Made by a program: the position numbers and the translations under genes
Notes under the pieces: model-generated
Told to the model about the DNA's origin: nothing
Seen by the model: only the letters and a program-made list of their open reading frames with translations
Database searches by the model: none
Part shown: piece after piece, positions 48,950-58,152 of the stretch
How the letters are laid out: each line of letters opens with the position of its first letter
Position numbering within the stretch: position 1 is the first letter of the stretch
Assembly: GCA_030653975.1 (NCBI GenBank)
Contig: JAURYH010000008.1
Span: forward strand, 62,001 to 126,000
Source of the DNA: Hydrogenophaga sp.
GTDB taxonomy: Bacteria > Pseudomonadota > Gammaproteobacteria > Burkholderiales > Burkholderiaceae_C
Length of the DNA stretch: 64,000 nucleotides
Direction of reading: 5' to 3'

Positions 48950-51322
48950 ATGAACACCACCACCTCCGAAATCCCGATCCTTTCCGAAGCCAGCCAGATC
49001 GATCTGGGCATCGGCGGAATGACCTGTGCGTCGTGTGTGTCGCGCGTGGAAAAGGTGCTGAAGAAGCAGTCTGGCGTGAGCGGCGCGAGCGTGAACCTGG
49101 CCACCGAATCGGCGCGCGTCACGCTCACCGGACCCGACGACGCCGAGACCCTGGCGCGCATCAAGCGCGCGGTGCGCGACGCCGGCTACGAGCCGCGGTC
49201 CATGGCCGCGATGGACGACGTCGAAGGCGAACGCTGGCACGGCATCCCCACCGACTTCCTGCCGGTGCTCGCGGGCCTGCTGCTCTCGGCCCCGCTGGCC
49301 CTGCCCATGGTGGGCGACCTGTTCGGAAAACACTGGATGTTGCCCTCGTGGGTGCAGTTCCTGCTGGCCACGCCGGTGCAGTTCTGGCTCGGTGCGCGCT
49401 TTTACAAGGCCGGCTGGCACGCCCTGAAAGCGCTCACCGGCAACATGGAGTTGCTGGTGGCCATCGGCACCACGGCGGGCTGGGCGCTGTCGACCTGGCT
49501 CTGGTGGCGTGCCGAGCCGGGCGAGATGGTGCATCTCTACTACGAGGGCTCGGCGGTGGTGATCACGCTGGTGTTGCTGGGCAAGTGGCTGGAAGCGCGC
49601 GCCAAGCGCCAGACCACCAGTGCCATCCGGGCGCTGCATGCGCTGCGGCCCGAGTGGGCGCACCTGCTGCCCGATGGCATCAAACGCACCGAAGAGACCG
49701 ACGTGCCGGTCGACGAACTGCTGCCCGGTGACCTGATCACCGTGCGACCCGGTGAACGGTTTCCGGCCGACGGCACGGTGGCGCAGGGCAGCACCCAGGC
49801 CGATGAATCCATGCTCACCGGCGAAGCCATGCCGGTGCCCAAGGCGGTGGGCGATGGCGTGACCGGCGGTGCGCTCAACGGCGAGGGCGCGGTGCAGGTG
49901 AGCGTGCGCGCGGTGGGCGCGCAGAGCGTGCTGGCGCACATCATCGCGCTGGTGCAGGACGCGCAGGCGGGCAAGGCGCCGGTGCAGCGCCTGGTGGACA
50001 AGGTGGCGGCGGTGTTCGTGCCGGTGGTGCTGGTGATCGCGCTGTTCACGCTGGGCGGCTGGCTGTATGTGGGCTCTCCGGTGGAGGAGGCGCTGCTGCA
50101 CGCGGTGGCGGTGCTGGTGATCGCCTGCCCCTGTGCGCTGGGTCTGGCGACGCCGGCGGCCATCATGGCCGGCACCGGCGTGGCGGCGCAACACGGCATC
50201 CTGATCAAGGACGCGCAGGCGCTGGAGATCGCGCACCGCGTGGACACGGTGGCGTTCGACAAGACCGGCACGCTGACGGTCGGCCATCCGCGGCTGCGAC
50301 TGATCGAGGCCGCCGCGGGCGTGGACGAGGTGGCGGTGTTGCAGGCGGCGAGCGCGCTGCAGGCACAGAGCGCGCACCCGCTGGCGCGCGCCGTGCTGGA
50401 AGCCGCGGCCACGCGTGGGCTGGTGGTGGCCGCCGATGCGGCGCAGGACGTGCAGGCGGTGTCCGGCCGCGGCAGCCTGGGCACGGTGCAGGGTGTGAAG
50501 CTGGCGCTGGGCAGCCTGCGCTGGATGGACGAGTTGGGGGCGGCGATGGGCCCGCTGGCGGCGCGCGCGCAGACGCTGCAGGATGAAGGCGCCACGGTGT
50601 CGGTGCTGGCGGCGCAAGGCGAGGCCGATCAGTGGGCACCCCTGGCCCTGCTGGCCTTCGCCGACGAAGCCAAACCCGGCGCGGCCGCTGCGCTGGCCGG
50701 GCTGCGCGCCCAGGGTTTGCGGCTCTTCATGGTCTCGGGCGACAACCGCGGCGCGGCGCTGGCGATGGCCCACACGCTGGGCCTGCGGGCCGACGAAGGC
50801 GAGGTGATCGCCGAGGTGTTGCCGGGCGACAAGGCGGCGGTGGTGCAGCGCCTGAAGCTGGGCGAACGCGAACCGCCGCCGGGACTGGTGGCGCTGGCGG
50901 CGGTGGAGGGTGGTACCCCGCCCGGGGCCGTGACAACGGGTTCGAAGGAAAGCCTGCACACCGTGGCGATGGTCGGTGATGGCGTGAACGATGCGCCGGC
51001 GCTCGCCGCGGCCGATGTGGGCATGGCCATGAGCCACAGCCAGGGTGGCAGTTCCGACGTGGCGATGCACGCCGCGGGCATCACGCTGATGCGCGGCGAC
51101 CCGATGCTGGTGGCCGCCGCGCTCGACATCTCGCGCCGCACCGTGAGCAAGATCCGGCAGAACCTGTTCTGGGCCTTCGCCTACAACGCCGCCGGCATTC
51201 CGCTGGCCGCGCTGGGTTACCTGAGCCCGGTGCTCGCCGGTGCTGCGATGGCGATGAGTTCGGTGAGCGTGGTCAGCAACGCGCTGTTGCTCAAGCGCTG
51301 GAAGCCGCCGGTGCAGCGGTGA
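48950..51322 (+). CDS. copA: Cu+-exporting P1B-type ATPase
   Basis: A 790-residue heavy-metal ATPase. One N-terminal metal-binding domain (GMTCASC near residue 23), eight helices, transport motif [13 protein letters not shown] near 390, phosphorylation site [12 protein letters not shown] near 435, SAHPLARA near 475 and [10 protein letters not shown] near 675. CPC plus CueR-type promoter indicates Cu+ (or Ag+) export. Just before [10 protein letters not shown] the hinge segment carries an unusual ~30-residue Gly/Pro/Thr-rich insertion ([18 protein letters not shown]). ATG 48950 chosen; upstream sequence is leader repeat. Confidence 0.93.
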   Translation: MNTTTSEIPILSEASQIDLGIGGMTCASCVSRVEKVLKKQSGVSGASVNLATESARVTLTGPDDAETLARIKRAVRDAGYEPRSMAAMDDVEGERWHGIPTDFLPVLAGLLLSAPLALPMVGDLFGKHWMLPSWVQFLLATPVQFWLGARFYKAGWHALKALTGNMELLVAIGTTAGWALSTWLWWRAEPGEMVHLYYEGSAVVITLVLLGKWLEARAKRQTTSAIRALHALRPEWAHLLPDGIKRTEETDVPVDELLPGDLITVRPGERFPADGTVAQGSTQADESMLTGEAMPVPKAVGDGVTGGALNGEGAVQVSVRAVGAQSVLAHIIALVQDAQAGKAPVQRLVDKVAAVFVPVVLVIALFTLGGWLYVGSPVEEALLHAVAVLVIACPCALGLATPAAIMAGTGVAAQHGILIKDAQALEIAHRVDTVAFDKTGTLTVGHPRLRLIEAAAGVDEVAVLQAASALQAQSAHPLARAVLEAAATRGLVVAADAAQDVQAVSGRGSLGTVQGVKLALGSLRWMDELGAAMGPLAARAQTLQDEGATVSVLAAQGEADQWAPLALLAFADEAKPGAAAALAGLRAQGLRLFMVSGDNRGAALAMAHTLGLRADEGEVIAEVLPGDKAAVVQRLKLGEREPPPGLVALAAVEGGTPPGAVTTGSKESLHTVAMVGDGVNDAPALAAADVGMAMSHSQGGSSDVAMHAAGITLMRGDPMLVAAALDISRRTVSKIRQNLFWAFAYNAAGIPLAALGYLSPVLAGAAMAMSSVSVVSNALLLKRWKPPVQR

Positions 51323-51378
51323 AACCCTGTTCACCCGTCGCCTGCGTTACGGGGGGCGCCGCAACTTGGCGGGCAGGG

Positions 51379-51392
51379 TTGATGTGCGTCAA
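51379..51392. promoter_or_regulatory. Fnr/Anr-like box upstream of the hemerythrin gene
   Basis: TTGATGTGCGTCAA matches TTGATNNNNATCAA except for one base, 86 nt before the hemerythrin start. An oxygen-responsive regulator would suit a dioxygen- or NO-binding protein. Confidence 0.5.
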
Positions 51393-51477
51393 TCCGGTTC
51401 GCGCCGTGTTCGGTGATAGTCTTGGGTCGAGTTAACCGACCGTTGGGTCGGTTTTGATCCCTGAGGAGACAAACACC

Positions 51478-52074
51478 ATGAACCACGAAGCCCTGCGGGT
51501 CATCCGCGACGAACACGCCTCGCTGGCAGCGATGCTGCAATCGCTGATGCAGATGGTCCGGCGCGGCCCCGATCCCGAAGGGACGGGCCAGACCGAGCTG
51601 TTTTTTGACGTGTTGCGGGCGATGCTGTTCTACATCGACGAGTATCCCGAGAAGCACCACCACCCCAAGGAATCGGACCTGCTGTTCCCCCGCGTGGCGC
51701 GCGTGGCGCCGCACACCATGGCCGCCATCGACCAGCTGGAGCGCGACCACATGCAGGGTGAATTGCGTGTGCGCGAACTCATGCATCTGCTGATGGCCTG
51801 GGAGCTGCTGGGCGACACCCGGCGCCAGGCGTTCGAAGACGAGGTGACCCGCTATGTGGATTTCTACCTGGAGCACATGCGGCTGGAAGAGTCGGTGATC
51901 CTGCCCGAAGCCGAGAAAAGCCTGACCGACGCCGACTGGCACGCCCTCAACGCCGCGTTCGCCACCAACCAGGACCCCCTGAACAGCCGCGTGCCGCGCG
52001 ACCCGCAGTTCGACCGCCTGTTCACCCGCATCGTGATGCGCGCGCCCGCGCCGGTGGGTCTGGGTCAGGGCTGA
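51478..52074 (+). CDS. Hemerythrin-domain protein
   Basis: A 198-residue four-helix di-iron protein. Ligand positions are visible in IRDEHASLAAML (first His), YPEKHHHPKESDLLF (HxxxE), ERDHMQGE (His) and YLEHMRLEE (HxxxE). Proteins of this type bind O2 or NO or repair iron centres. AGGAG lies ~12 nt upstream of ATG. The following gene is a diverged relative lacking these residues. Confidence 0.9.
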   Translation: MNHEALRVIRDEHASLAAMLQSLMQMVRRGPDPEGTGQTELFFDVLRAMLFYIDEYPEKHHHPKESDLLFPRVARVAPHTMAAIDQLERDHMQGELRVRELMHLLMAWELLGDTRRQAFEDEVTRYVDFYLEHMRLEESVILPEAEKSLTDADWHALNAAFATNQDPLNSRVPRDPQFDRLFTRIVMRAPAPVGLGQG

Positions 52075-52269
52075 TCGCCGTCCCCGGGGCGGTGTGGCGG
52101 GCATCGCCGCCGGTGAACAAGCGTGCCGTGGTGCGACGCTGTCAGTGGTTTGACGGCTGAAGATGAACACCCAAGTGGTGTTTGCGTGATCAATCTCAAT
52201 GCCCGCAGCGGTCCGATCGGGGATGCTTGGAACTGTCCAGTACCAGTTCCCACTTGATGTGGGCCCGCC

Positions 52270-52857
52270 ATGTCACATCCCGTCTCACTTTCCTGCTCCG
52301 GCGAACGCCACGAGTTCTCGCGGCAATTGCACACCCTGGTGCAGTTGCTTCAGCGGGTGCCCGACACCCGGGAGCCGAGCGGAAACGCCGCCTTTTTCGA
52401 CACCATGCGGGCGGTGCTGATCGACGTCTGTGCCGCAGCCCCCGAGCCGTGGCCGGGTGCCGATGCGCTGGTCATGCTGGCGATCGCCCAACTGGAGCGC
52501 CAGCCCCTGAATAACGATCCGCTGGTCTCCGGTCTGCTGCAGCTGCTGCAGGCCCACGGTTTTCTGGACGGTGAGCGCCGCACCCAGCTGAAGGCGACGC
52601 TGCGGCGGCTGTTGGGCCGGCACCTGCGCCTGTTCTGGCAGGTGTCGGATGTGCCCGTGCTGGCCGTCGCAGCGGCGCGCAGCCAGCGGGCGGAGGCCGT
52701 CGATCCGACCCGTCTCAAGCGGCCCTGGACGTTGCGGCCGGGGCAGCTTGGCTCCGAACACCGGGCTGCGGCCAACGAGCCCGATGCCCACCCGGACAGG
52801 CATCGCCCCTCCGCGCGGCAAGACGGCGCTGAATCCGCCTGGTTGCCCGCGGCCTGA
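52270..52857 (+). CDS. Hypothetical protein, degenerate hemerythrin-like fold
   Basis: A 195-residue protein whose first ~135 residues align by eye with the hemerythrin protein upstream: LHTLVQLLQRVPD and FFDTMRAVLIDV mirror LQSLMQMVRRGPD and FFDVLRAMLFYI. However, the HHHPKE ligand motif is replaced (PWPGAD) and the later ligand histidines are missing. The C-terminal ~55 residues are charged, Pro-rich and low-complexity. Either an unusual non-iron paralogue or a decaying duplicate. ATG 52270 has no strong ribosome site. Confidence 0.55.
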   Translation: MSHPVSLSCSGERHEFSRQLHTLVQLLQRVPDTREPSGNAAFFDTMRAVLIDVCAAAPEPWPGADALVMLAIAQLERQPLNNDPLVSGLLQLLQAHGFLDGERRTQLKATLRRLLGRHLRLFWQVSDVPVLAVAAARSQRAEAVDPTRLKRPWTLRPGQLGSEHRAAANEPDAHPDRHRPSARQDGAESAWLPAA

Positions 52858-52913
52858 GCCGGCACAGCGGCCACCCGCCAGCGCGGGCGGGCTTTGGCCC
52901 ACAATGGCCGGCC

Positions 52914-54152
52914 ATGTCCCGCCACCCCTCGCCCGCTTCCCTGGCGCCCGACCACACGCCCTACCTGCGCCTGGCGCTCGCGCTCTCGCTGGGCGCTGCG
53001 GTGTCGCTGGGCATCACGCGTTTCGCCTATGGTCTGCTGTTGCCGCCCATGCGCGACGACCTGGGCTGGAGCTACACCCTGGCCGGTGCCATGAACACCG
53101 CCAACGCGGTCGGCTACCTCATCGGTGCGCTGGCCATGTCGTGGCTGTTGAAACGCCTGTCGCCCATGCGCGTGCTGCTGGCCGGCTCGGTGCTGGCCAC
53201 GCTGTTCATGGCCGCCAGCGGCTTTTTCACCAGCGCCACGGCGCTGCTGCTGCAGCGGTGTCTGGCGGGCGTGGCGAGCGCGCTGGTGTTCAGCACCGGT
53301 GGGCTGCTGGCTGCTCGGCTGGGCGCGCGCCAACCGCATCGAAGTGGGTTCCTGCTCGGGCTGTATTACGGTGGCACGGGGCTGGGCATCGTGGTCTCTG
53401 CGTTCGGTGTGCCCTGGCTGCTGGAGCGGGCGGCCGGCCAACCCCATGGCTGGGCCTGGGCGTGGTGGGGCCTGTCGCTTTTGTGCGCGCTGGCGACGGC
53501 GCTGCTGGCCTGGCCCGCGCGCGTGCTCGCGGCCAGCGAAGCCGCCCGCCCGGCCGCGGCCGCGACCACCGGTCAGGCCGCAGGCCCGCTCGCCAGCCGC
53601 GTGTTCCGCATGCGCGATTTCGCTTTTGCGCTGGCGGGCTACGCCGGCTTTGGCGTCGGCTACATCGGTTACATGACCTTCGTGATCGCGCTGCTGCGCG
53701 AGCAAGGCAGCAGCTCCGGCGCGATCACCCTGTTTTATGCGCTGCTCGGCGTCGCGGTCATCGCCTCTTCGCGCATCTGGGCCGGCCTGCTGGACCGCCA
53801 CCAAAGCGGCCAGGCGCTGGCGCGGCTCAACGCCCTGCTCGGCGTGGCGGCCATCCTGCCCGCGCTCACCACCGCCTGGCCGCTCGTGATCGCCTCGGGC
53901 CTGCTGTTCGGTGGCGTGTTCCTCTCGGTGGTGGCGTCCACCACGGCGCTGGTGCGGCACAACCTGCCGCCCGCGCAATGGGCCGCCGGCATCAGCGCCT
54001 TCACGGTGATCTTCGCGGCGGGTCAGATCGTCGGTCCGACCGTGGTCGGCCTGATCGCCGATGGTCCGGGTGGTCTGGCGCGCGGGCTGGTGTTTTCAGC
54101 GCTGGCGCTGTGGGTGGGGGCAGCGCTGGCGCTGCGGCAGCGGGCGCTGTGA
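52914..54152 (+). CDS. MFS transporter, YbfB/YjiJ type
   Basis: A 412-residue twelve-helix major facilitator protein. ITRFAYGLLLPPMRDDLGW near residue 38 is typical of the YbfB/YjiJ group. Repeated hydrophobic segments run to the end. Substrate unknown. No regulator beside it. Confidence 0.88.
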   Translation: MSRHPSPASLAPDHTPYLRLALALSLGAAVSLGITRFAYGLLLPPMRDDLGWSYTLAGAMNTANAVGYLIGALAMSWLLKRLSPMRVLLAGSVLATLFMAASGFFTSATALLLQRCLAGVASALVFSTGGLLAARLGARQPHRSGFLLGLYYGGTGLGIVVSAFGVPWLLERAAGQPHGWAWAWWGLSLLCALATALLAWPARVLAASEAARPAAAATTGQAAGPLASRVFRMRDFAFALAGYAGFGVGYIGYMTFVIALLREQGSSSGAITLFYALLGVAVIASSRIWAGLLDRHQSGQALARLNALLGVAAILPALTTAWPLVIASGLLFGGVFLSVVASTTALVRHNLPPAQWAAGISAFTVIFAAGQIVGPTVVGLIADGPGGLARGLVFSALALWVGAALALRQRAL

Positions 54153-54275
54153 CCCAGCGCCGCAGCCCTCAACCAGCCGCAAGAGCACGACAGGTTCGGC
54201 GGTCACCGCGCTGGACATCGTCTGCTGGACCGGTGGTCTTGGCGGTGACGGGGCGGTGGACGATGGGTGGGGGTT

Positions 54276-54326
54276 TCAATTGGACTCATGAATGATGAGA
54301 CTTTTTGGTATCTTGAGGTTCCAATT
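54276..54326. promoter_or_regulatory. Candidate operators for the MocR regulator upstream of the agmatinase gene
   Basis: TCAATTGGA at 54276-54284 and, inverted, TCCAATT at 54320-54326, about 42 bp apart in an AT-rich patch just before the agmatinase gene. The same nonamer occurs inverted at 59794-59802 before puuD. Shared motif at both ends of the polyamine region suggests a common regulator, probably the MocR-type protein at 58153-59643. Confidence 0.4.
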
Positions 54327-54353
54327 TTGTTCATAGCCAGACCAAGGACCGCC

Positions 54354-55298
54354 ATGGCCACGGGACAGTTCGCCTACGCCAACAACACCAACCGTTTTCT
54401 GGGGGCGCCTGAGCTGGGCGCGCAGCCGTTTGCCGTGGCCGGCGTGCCGTTCGACGGCGTGGTGACGAACCGGCCGGGCGCGCGTTTTGGTCCGCAGGCG
54501 ATCCGTGCGGCCAGCCTGATGCTGTGCGACGGCATCCACCCGGTGTTCGACGTGTCGCCGCTGGGCCAGATGGGCGATGCGCTGGACATGCGCCTGCCCA
54601 ACGCCTCACCGCTGCCCGTGGTGCGTGCCGCCATCGAGGCGCAGGCCGCGCTGCTGATGGCGAAACACCATTGCGTGTTCCTCGGCGGCGATCACTCGGT
54701 CACGCTGTCGCTGCTGCGCGCGGCGCAGGCGCAATACGGCGGCGGCGAGCCGCTGGCCTGCCTGCATTTCGACGCCCACTGCGACACCTGGAGCGATCAT
54801 TTCGGCGAACCCTCGGGCCACGGCACCTGGACCTATGAAGCGCTGCAGGAGGGGCTGATCAGCCCGGCGCACACGGTGCAGATCGGCATCCGCTCCAGCG
54901 GCGAACGCGCCGCGCGCGAGTACGTGGCACATCAGGGCGGGCAGATCTTCACGGCGCGCGCGCTGCGTGGGCTCGACGGTGCGGGGCTGCGGCCCGCCAT
55001 CGACGCGATCCGCGCGCGTTTCGGCCAGCGACCGTGTTACCTGACGCTGGACATCGACGTGCTCGACCCGGCGTTTGCGCCTGGCACCGGCACCCCCGAG
55101 CCCGGTGGGCTGAGCAGTTCGCAGGTGCTGAGCTTCATCGAGGAGCTGGCCGGGCTGAACTGGATCGCCATGGATTGCGTGGAGGTGGCCCCGGCCTACG
55201 ACCACGCCGAGCTCACCAGCCACGCAGCGGCCTGTTTCGTCTGGACCTACCTGTGTGGCCAGATCGCCAAAGCGGCCCAAGCGCCGAAGGGGGGCTGA
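54354..55298 (+). CDS. speB: Agmatinase-family ureohydrolase
   Basis: A 314-residue Mn enzyme. Metal motifs FLGGDHSVTL near residue 105, LHFDAHCDTW near 138 (D, H, D intact; Cys replaces the usual Thr) and LTLDIDVLDPAFAPGTGTPE near 225. Hydrolyses a guanidino compound to amine and urea. PuuB follows 3 nt downstream, favouring agmatine to putrescine, but guanidinobutyrate or even guanidine hydrolysis cannot be excluded. ATG 54354 has AAGGA 5 nt upstream. Confidence 0.85.
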   Translation: MATGQFAYANNTNRFLGAPELGAQPFAVAGVPFDGVVTNRPGARFGPQAIRAASLMLCDGIHPVFDVSPLGQMGDALDMRLPNASPLPVVRAAIEAQAALLMAKHHCVFLGGDHSVTLSLLRAAQAQYGGGEPLACLHFDAHCDTWSDHFGEPSGHGTWTYEALQEGLISPAHTVQIGIRSSGERAAREYVAHQGGQIFTARALRGLDGAGLRPAIDAIRARFGQRPCYLTLDIDVLDPAFAPGTGTPEPGGLSSSQVLSFIEELAGLNWIAMDCVEVAPAYDHAELTSHAAACFVWTYLCGQIAKAAQAPKGG

Positions 55299-55301
55299 AC
55301 C

Positions 55302-56612
55302 ATGTTCTCGCGCGCCTTGCTGGGCTCCGACACCCAGCTCAACCAGCAGAGTTATTACGAAGCCAGCGTGATCCGGCCCTTGCCGAATGCGCCCCTGCAC
55401 GGCGCGGTGCAGGCCGACGTGGTGGTGGTGGGCGCGGGCTTCGCGGGCCTGAGCGCGGCGCTGGAGCTGGCGCAGCAGGGCCTGAGCGTGGTGGTGCTGG
55501 AAGCCGACCGCGTGGGCAGTGGCGCGAGCGGGCGCAACGGCGGTCAGGCCATCGTGGGTTATGCCAGCGGGCAGGGGCCGTTTGAAGCGCAGCTGGGTGA
55601 GGCCGATGCGCAATGTGCCTGGGACATGTCGGTCGAGGCGGTGGACCTGATCGAGCAGAGGGCCCTGGCACTCGGCATCGACTGCGACTGGCAGCGCGGC
55701 TACACCTATGTGGCCGAATCGGCCCGAAAGGCGCGCGCGCTGCAGGCCGAGGTGGACGATCTGCAGCGGCGCGGCGTGGCCTGTGATGTGGCGACCGGCG
55801 ACGATGTGCGCCGGCTCATCGACAGCCCGCGTTATGTGGCGGCGGCGCACGAACGGCGTTCGGGCCATCTGCACCCGCTGAAATACGCGCTCGGTCTGGC
55901 GCGGGTGGCGCAGGCGGCGGGCGTGCGCCTGTTCGAGAACACGCCGGTGACCGGCTTGCGGCGCGGACCGAAGCTGGTGGCCGCCACCGCGCACGGGCAC
56001 GTGACGGCGCGCTTTGGTGTGCTGGCGGGCAACTGCATGCTGCCCGAATACGGCCCGCAGGTGGCGCCCGAGATCACGCCGCGCGTGATGCCGGTGGGCA
56101 CCTACATGGTGGGTACCGCGCCGCTGGACCCGGCCCTGTGCGAGCGCCTGATCGCGCACAAAGCGGCGGTCTGCGACAACAACTTCGTGCTCGACTATTT
56201 CCGTTTCAGCGCCGATCACCGCCTGCTGTTTGGCGGGCGCGTGAGCTACACGACCATGACGCCGCACGATCTGAAGGGCGTGATGGCGCGGCGCCTGTGC
56301 GCCGTGTTCCCGGCCTTGAAGGGCGTCCCGATCGACCACGTCTGGGGGGGCTTCGTGGACATCAGCATGAACCGCGCGCCCGACTTTGGCCGCCTGGGCG
56401 ACAACCTCTATTACCTGCAGGGTTTCAGCGGCCACGGCGTAGCGCTCACCGGGCTGGCGGGCCAGCTCGTGGCCGAGGCGGTGGCCGGGCAGGCGGGCCG
56501 TTTTGATGTCTTCAGCCGCCTGCAGCACCGCCCGTTTCCCGGCGGCTCCCTGCTGCGCACGCCCAGCCTGGCGCTGGGCATGCTCTGGTACCGCTTGCGC
56601 GACGCACTTTGA
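55302..56612 (+). CDS. puuB: Gamma-glutamylputrescine oxidoreductase-like FAD enzyme
   Basis: A 436-residue DAO-family flavoprotein: VVVVGAGFAGLSAALELAQQ near residue 35, GRNGGQAIVGYASGQG near 77, and the final FAD loop YLQGFSGHGVALTGLAGQL near 375. This pattern marks PuuB-type amine oxidases that deaminate gamma-glutamylputrescine, producing aldehyde, NH3 and H2O2. It follows the agmatinase gene directly. The matching dehydrogenase (PuuC) is not in the window. Confidence 0.87.
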   Translation: MFSRALLGSDTQLNQQSYYEASVIRPLPNAPLHGAVQADVVVVGAGFAGLSAALELAQQGLSVVVLEADRVGSGASGRNGGQAIVGYASGQGPFEAQLGEADAQCAWDMSVEAVDLIEQRALALGIDCDWQRGYTYVAESARKARALQAEVDDLQRRGVACDVATGDDVRRLIDSPRYVAAAHERRSGHLHPLKYALGLARVAQAAGVRLFENTPVTGLRRGPKLVAATAHGHVTARFGVLAGNCMLPEYGPQVAPEITPRVMPVGTYMVGTAPLDPALCERLIAHKAAVCDNNFVLDYFRFSADHRLLFGGRVSYTTMTPHDLKGVMARRLCAVFPALKGVPIDHVWGGFVDISMNRAPDFGRLGDNLYYLQGFSGHGVALTGLAGQLVAEAVAGQAGRFDVFSRLQHRPFPGGSLLRTPSLALGMLWYRLRDAL

Positions 56613-56627
56613 GGGCCATCGGCCCTC
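56611..56627. terminator. Hairpin between convergent puuB and crystallin genes
   Basis: Perfect stem GAGGGCC-ATC-GGCCCTC beginning inside the puuB stop codon. No T run on either side, so termination is uncertain. Confidence 0.4.
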
Positions 56628-56633
56628 AAGGCA

Positions 56634-58043
56634 TCACTGCTGCTGACGCGGCTCGCCCTGTTCGTTCACCGTGATGGTCCTGCCCGGGTCCGAGGCCATC
56701 TGGACGCGGTGGTCCTGGCCGCGGAAGCTGTAGGACACGTCCCAGAACGCGGGCTGCGCGCCGCCGGGGATGTTTTCGCAGCGCCGCACATCCTGCGTGG
56801 CGGGCTGTCCGTCGCGACCGACCTGGGCACCGAGCGCGGCACCCGCGATCACCCCACCCACGGTGGCGATGTCCTTGCCGCTGCCGCCGCCCACCTGGTG
56901 GCCGAGGATGCCGCCGATCAGGGCGCCAGCCAGCGCCGCCGGCACGTTGGCGTTGCCGCCCTGGACCTGTTCACGTTCGACCCAGCAGCGTTGTCCGGAA
57001 GTGGCGAGCACCGCCCGCACGGACGTGACCGGGGCCTCAAAGAGCCGTTCGTTGTCGCGGCGACGGCTGTCGTAGACCGGCACCGGTTGTGGTGCGTAGC
57101 GGTTGCTGTCGATGCGGCCGCTGCCTTCGACGGTGCGCACGGACGAAATGCGGTCGTTCATGCCCATCGCTTCCAGCGACGGGTAGCGCCCGGGGCGCAG
57201 CACGACGCAGCGCCCGCTGTACCGGGTGTCGTTGCAGACCTCCCAGCGCTCACCGATCACGATCGCCGAGGTGGCGCGGTCGTTGAAGCCGGCCCGTTCC
57301 AGGTTGGCGATGGCCTCTTCCGTGGTGAAGGAGCGGCCCTGGAAACCCGCACGCTCGAAGAAGGTGACCTGACCGTCCACCCGGGCAGGTCCGGGTGCGG
57401 GGGCGTAGCGGTTGTCGGCGATGCGCGCGTTGCCCGCGACGGTGCGTACCGAGGTGACCTCGTCGTCCAGGCCCATCGAGGCCAGTGACGGGTAGCGCCC
57501 CGGGCGCAGCACGACGCAACGGCCGCGGTACCGGTTGTCCTCGCAGACTTCCCAACGCTCGCCGACCACGACCGCCGACGAGGCGCGGTCGTTGAAGCCG
57601 TAGCGGCGGAAGTTGGGGATGGCCCCGGTGGTGGTGAAGGAGCGGCCATCGAAGCCTTCGCGCTCATAGAACGTGATCTGGGCATTGACCACTGCCGGTG
57701 CGTAGCGGTCGTCGTCGACGCGGGCGTTGTTGGCGATGGCGCGCGCCGAGGAGATCTGGTCGTTCAGGCCCATGTCGGCGAGCGAGGGGTATTGCCCCGG
57801 GCGCAACACCACGCAGCGGCCCTGGAAACCGCTGTGCTCACAAACCTCCCAGCGGTTGCCGACAATCTCCACGGACGAGGTGCGGTCGTTGAAGCTGTAG
57901 CGGTCGAACCGGGGAATTTCCTGGTTCGCACGCACGGTCTGGCCGCCAAAGTCCGTGTGTTCGTAGAAGGTGGCCTGGGCGGCCACCTGGGCACTGAAGA
58001 CGATGCCGGCCACGGCCAGCAGGGTTCTTGAGAGGGAAGTCAT
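56634..58043 (-). CDS. Triple beta/gamma-crystallin-domain protein with glycine-zipper tail
   Basis: A 469-residue exported protein. Signal peptide (residues 1-~24, ending AQVAAQ), then three similar ~90-residue beta/gamma-crystallin modules. Each has ATFYEHTDFGGQ-like first and CVVLRPGQYPSL-like second Greek keys with FNDR/LND turns. Then comes a glycine-zipper 2TM segment (LAGALIGGILGHQVGGGSG) and a basic tail. Crystallin modules of this kind often bind Ca2+; the zipper suggests outer-membrane association. AGGAG precedes ATG 58043. Function unknown; the three modules are also similar at DNA level. Confidence 0.85.
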   Translation of the reverse strand: MTSLSRTLLAVAGIVFSAQVAAQATFYEHTDFGGQTVRANQEIPRFDRYSFNDRTSSVEIVGNRWEVCEHSGFQGRCVVLRPGQYPSLADMGLNDQISSARAIANNARVDDDRYAPAVVNAQITFYEREGFDGRSFTTTGAIPNFRRYGFNDRASSAVVVGERWEVCEDNRYRGRCVVLRPGRYPSLASMGLDDEVTSVRTVAGNARIADNRYAPAPGPARVDGQVTFFERAGFQGRSFTTEEAIANLERAGFNDRATSAIVIGERWEVCNDTRYSGRCVVLRPGRYPSLEAMGMNDRISSVRTVEGSGRIDSNRYAPQPVPVYDSRRRDNERLFEAPVTSVRAVLATSGQRCWVEREQVQGGNANVPAALAGALIGGILGHQVGGGSGKDIATVGGVIAGAALGAQVGRDGQPATQDVRRCENIPGGAQPAFWDVSYSFRGQDHRVQMASDPGRTITVNEQGEPRQQQ

Positions 58044-58152
58044 GTGGGTGTCTCCTGAATGGGTATCGCTGATCAGGATGACCTCCGGGGTTGCCGGTGT
58101 CTGTGCGTTGGCGCACACCTGCCGCGCCGGCCGCTGGACCCGCGTGGCCGCT

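Noticed and set aside
48674-51334. A long open frame (886 codons) on the minus strand opposite copA
   Set aside because: Shadow of the GC-rich copA gene: composition is His/Arg/Gln-rich with no domain, and copA on the other strand has every P1B ATPase motif.
56634-58043. Regularly spaced repeats that could suggest a CRISPR array
   Set aside because: Spacing is ~270 bp, the repeats are coding and they correspond to crystallin protein modules.
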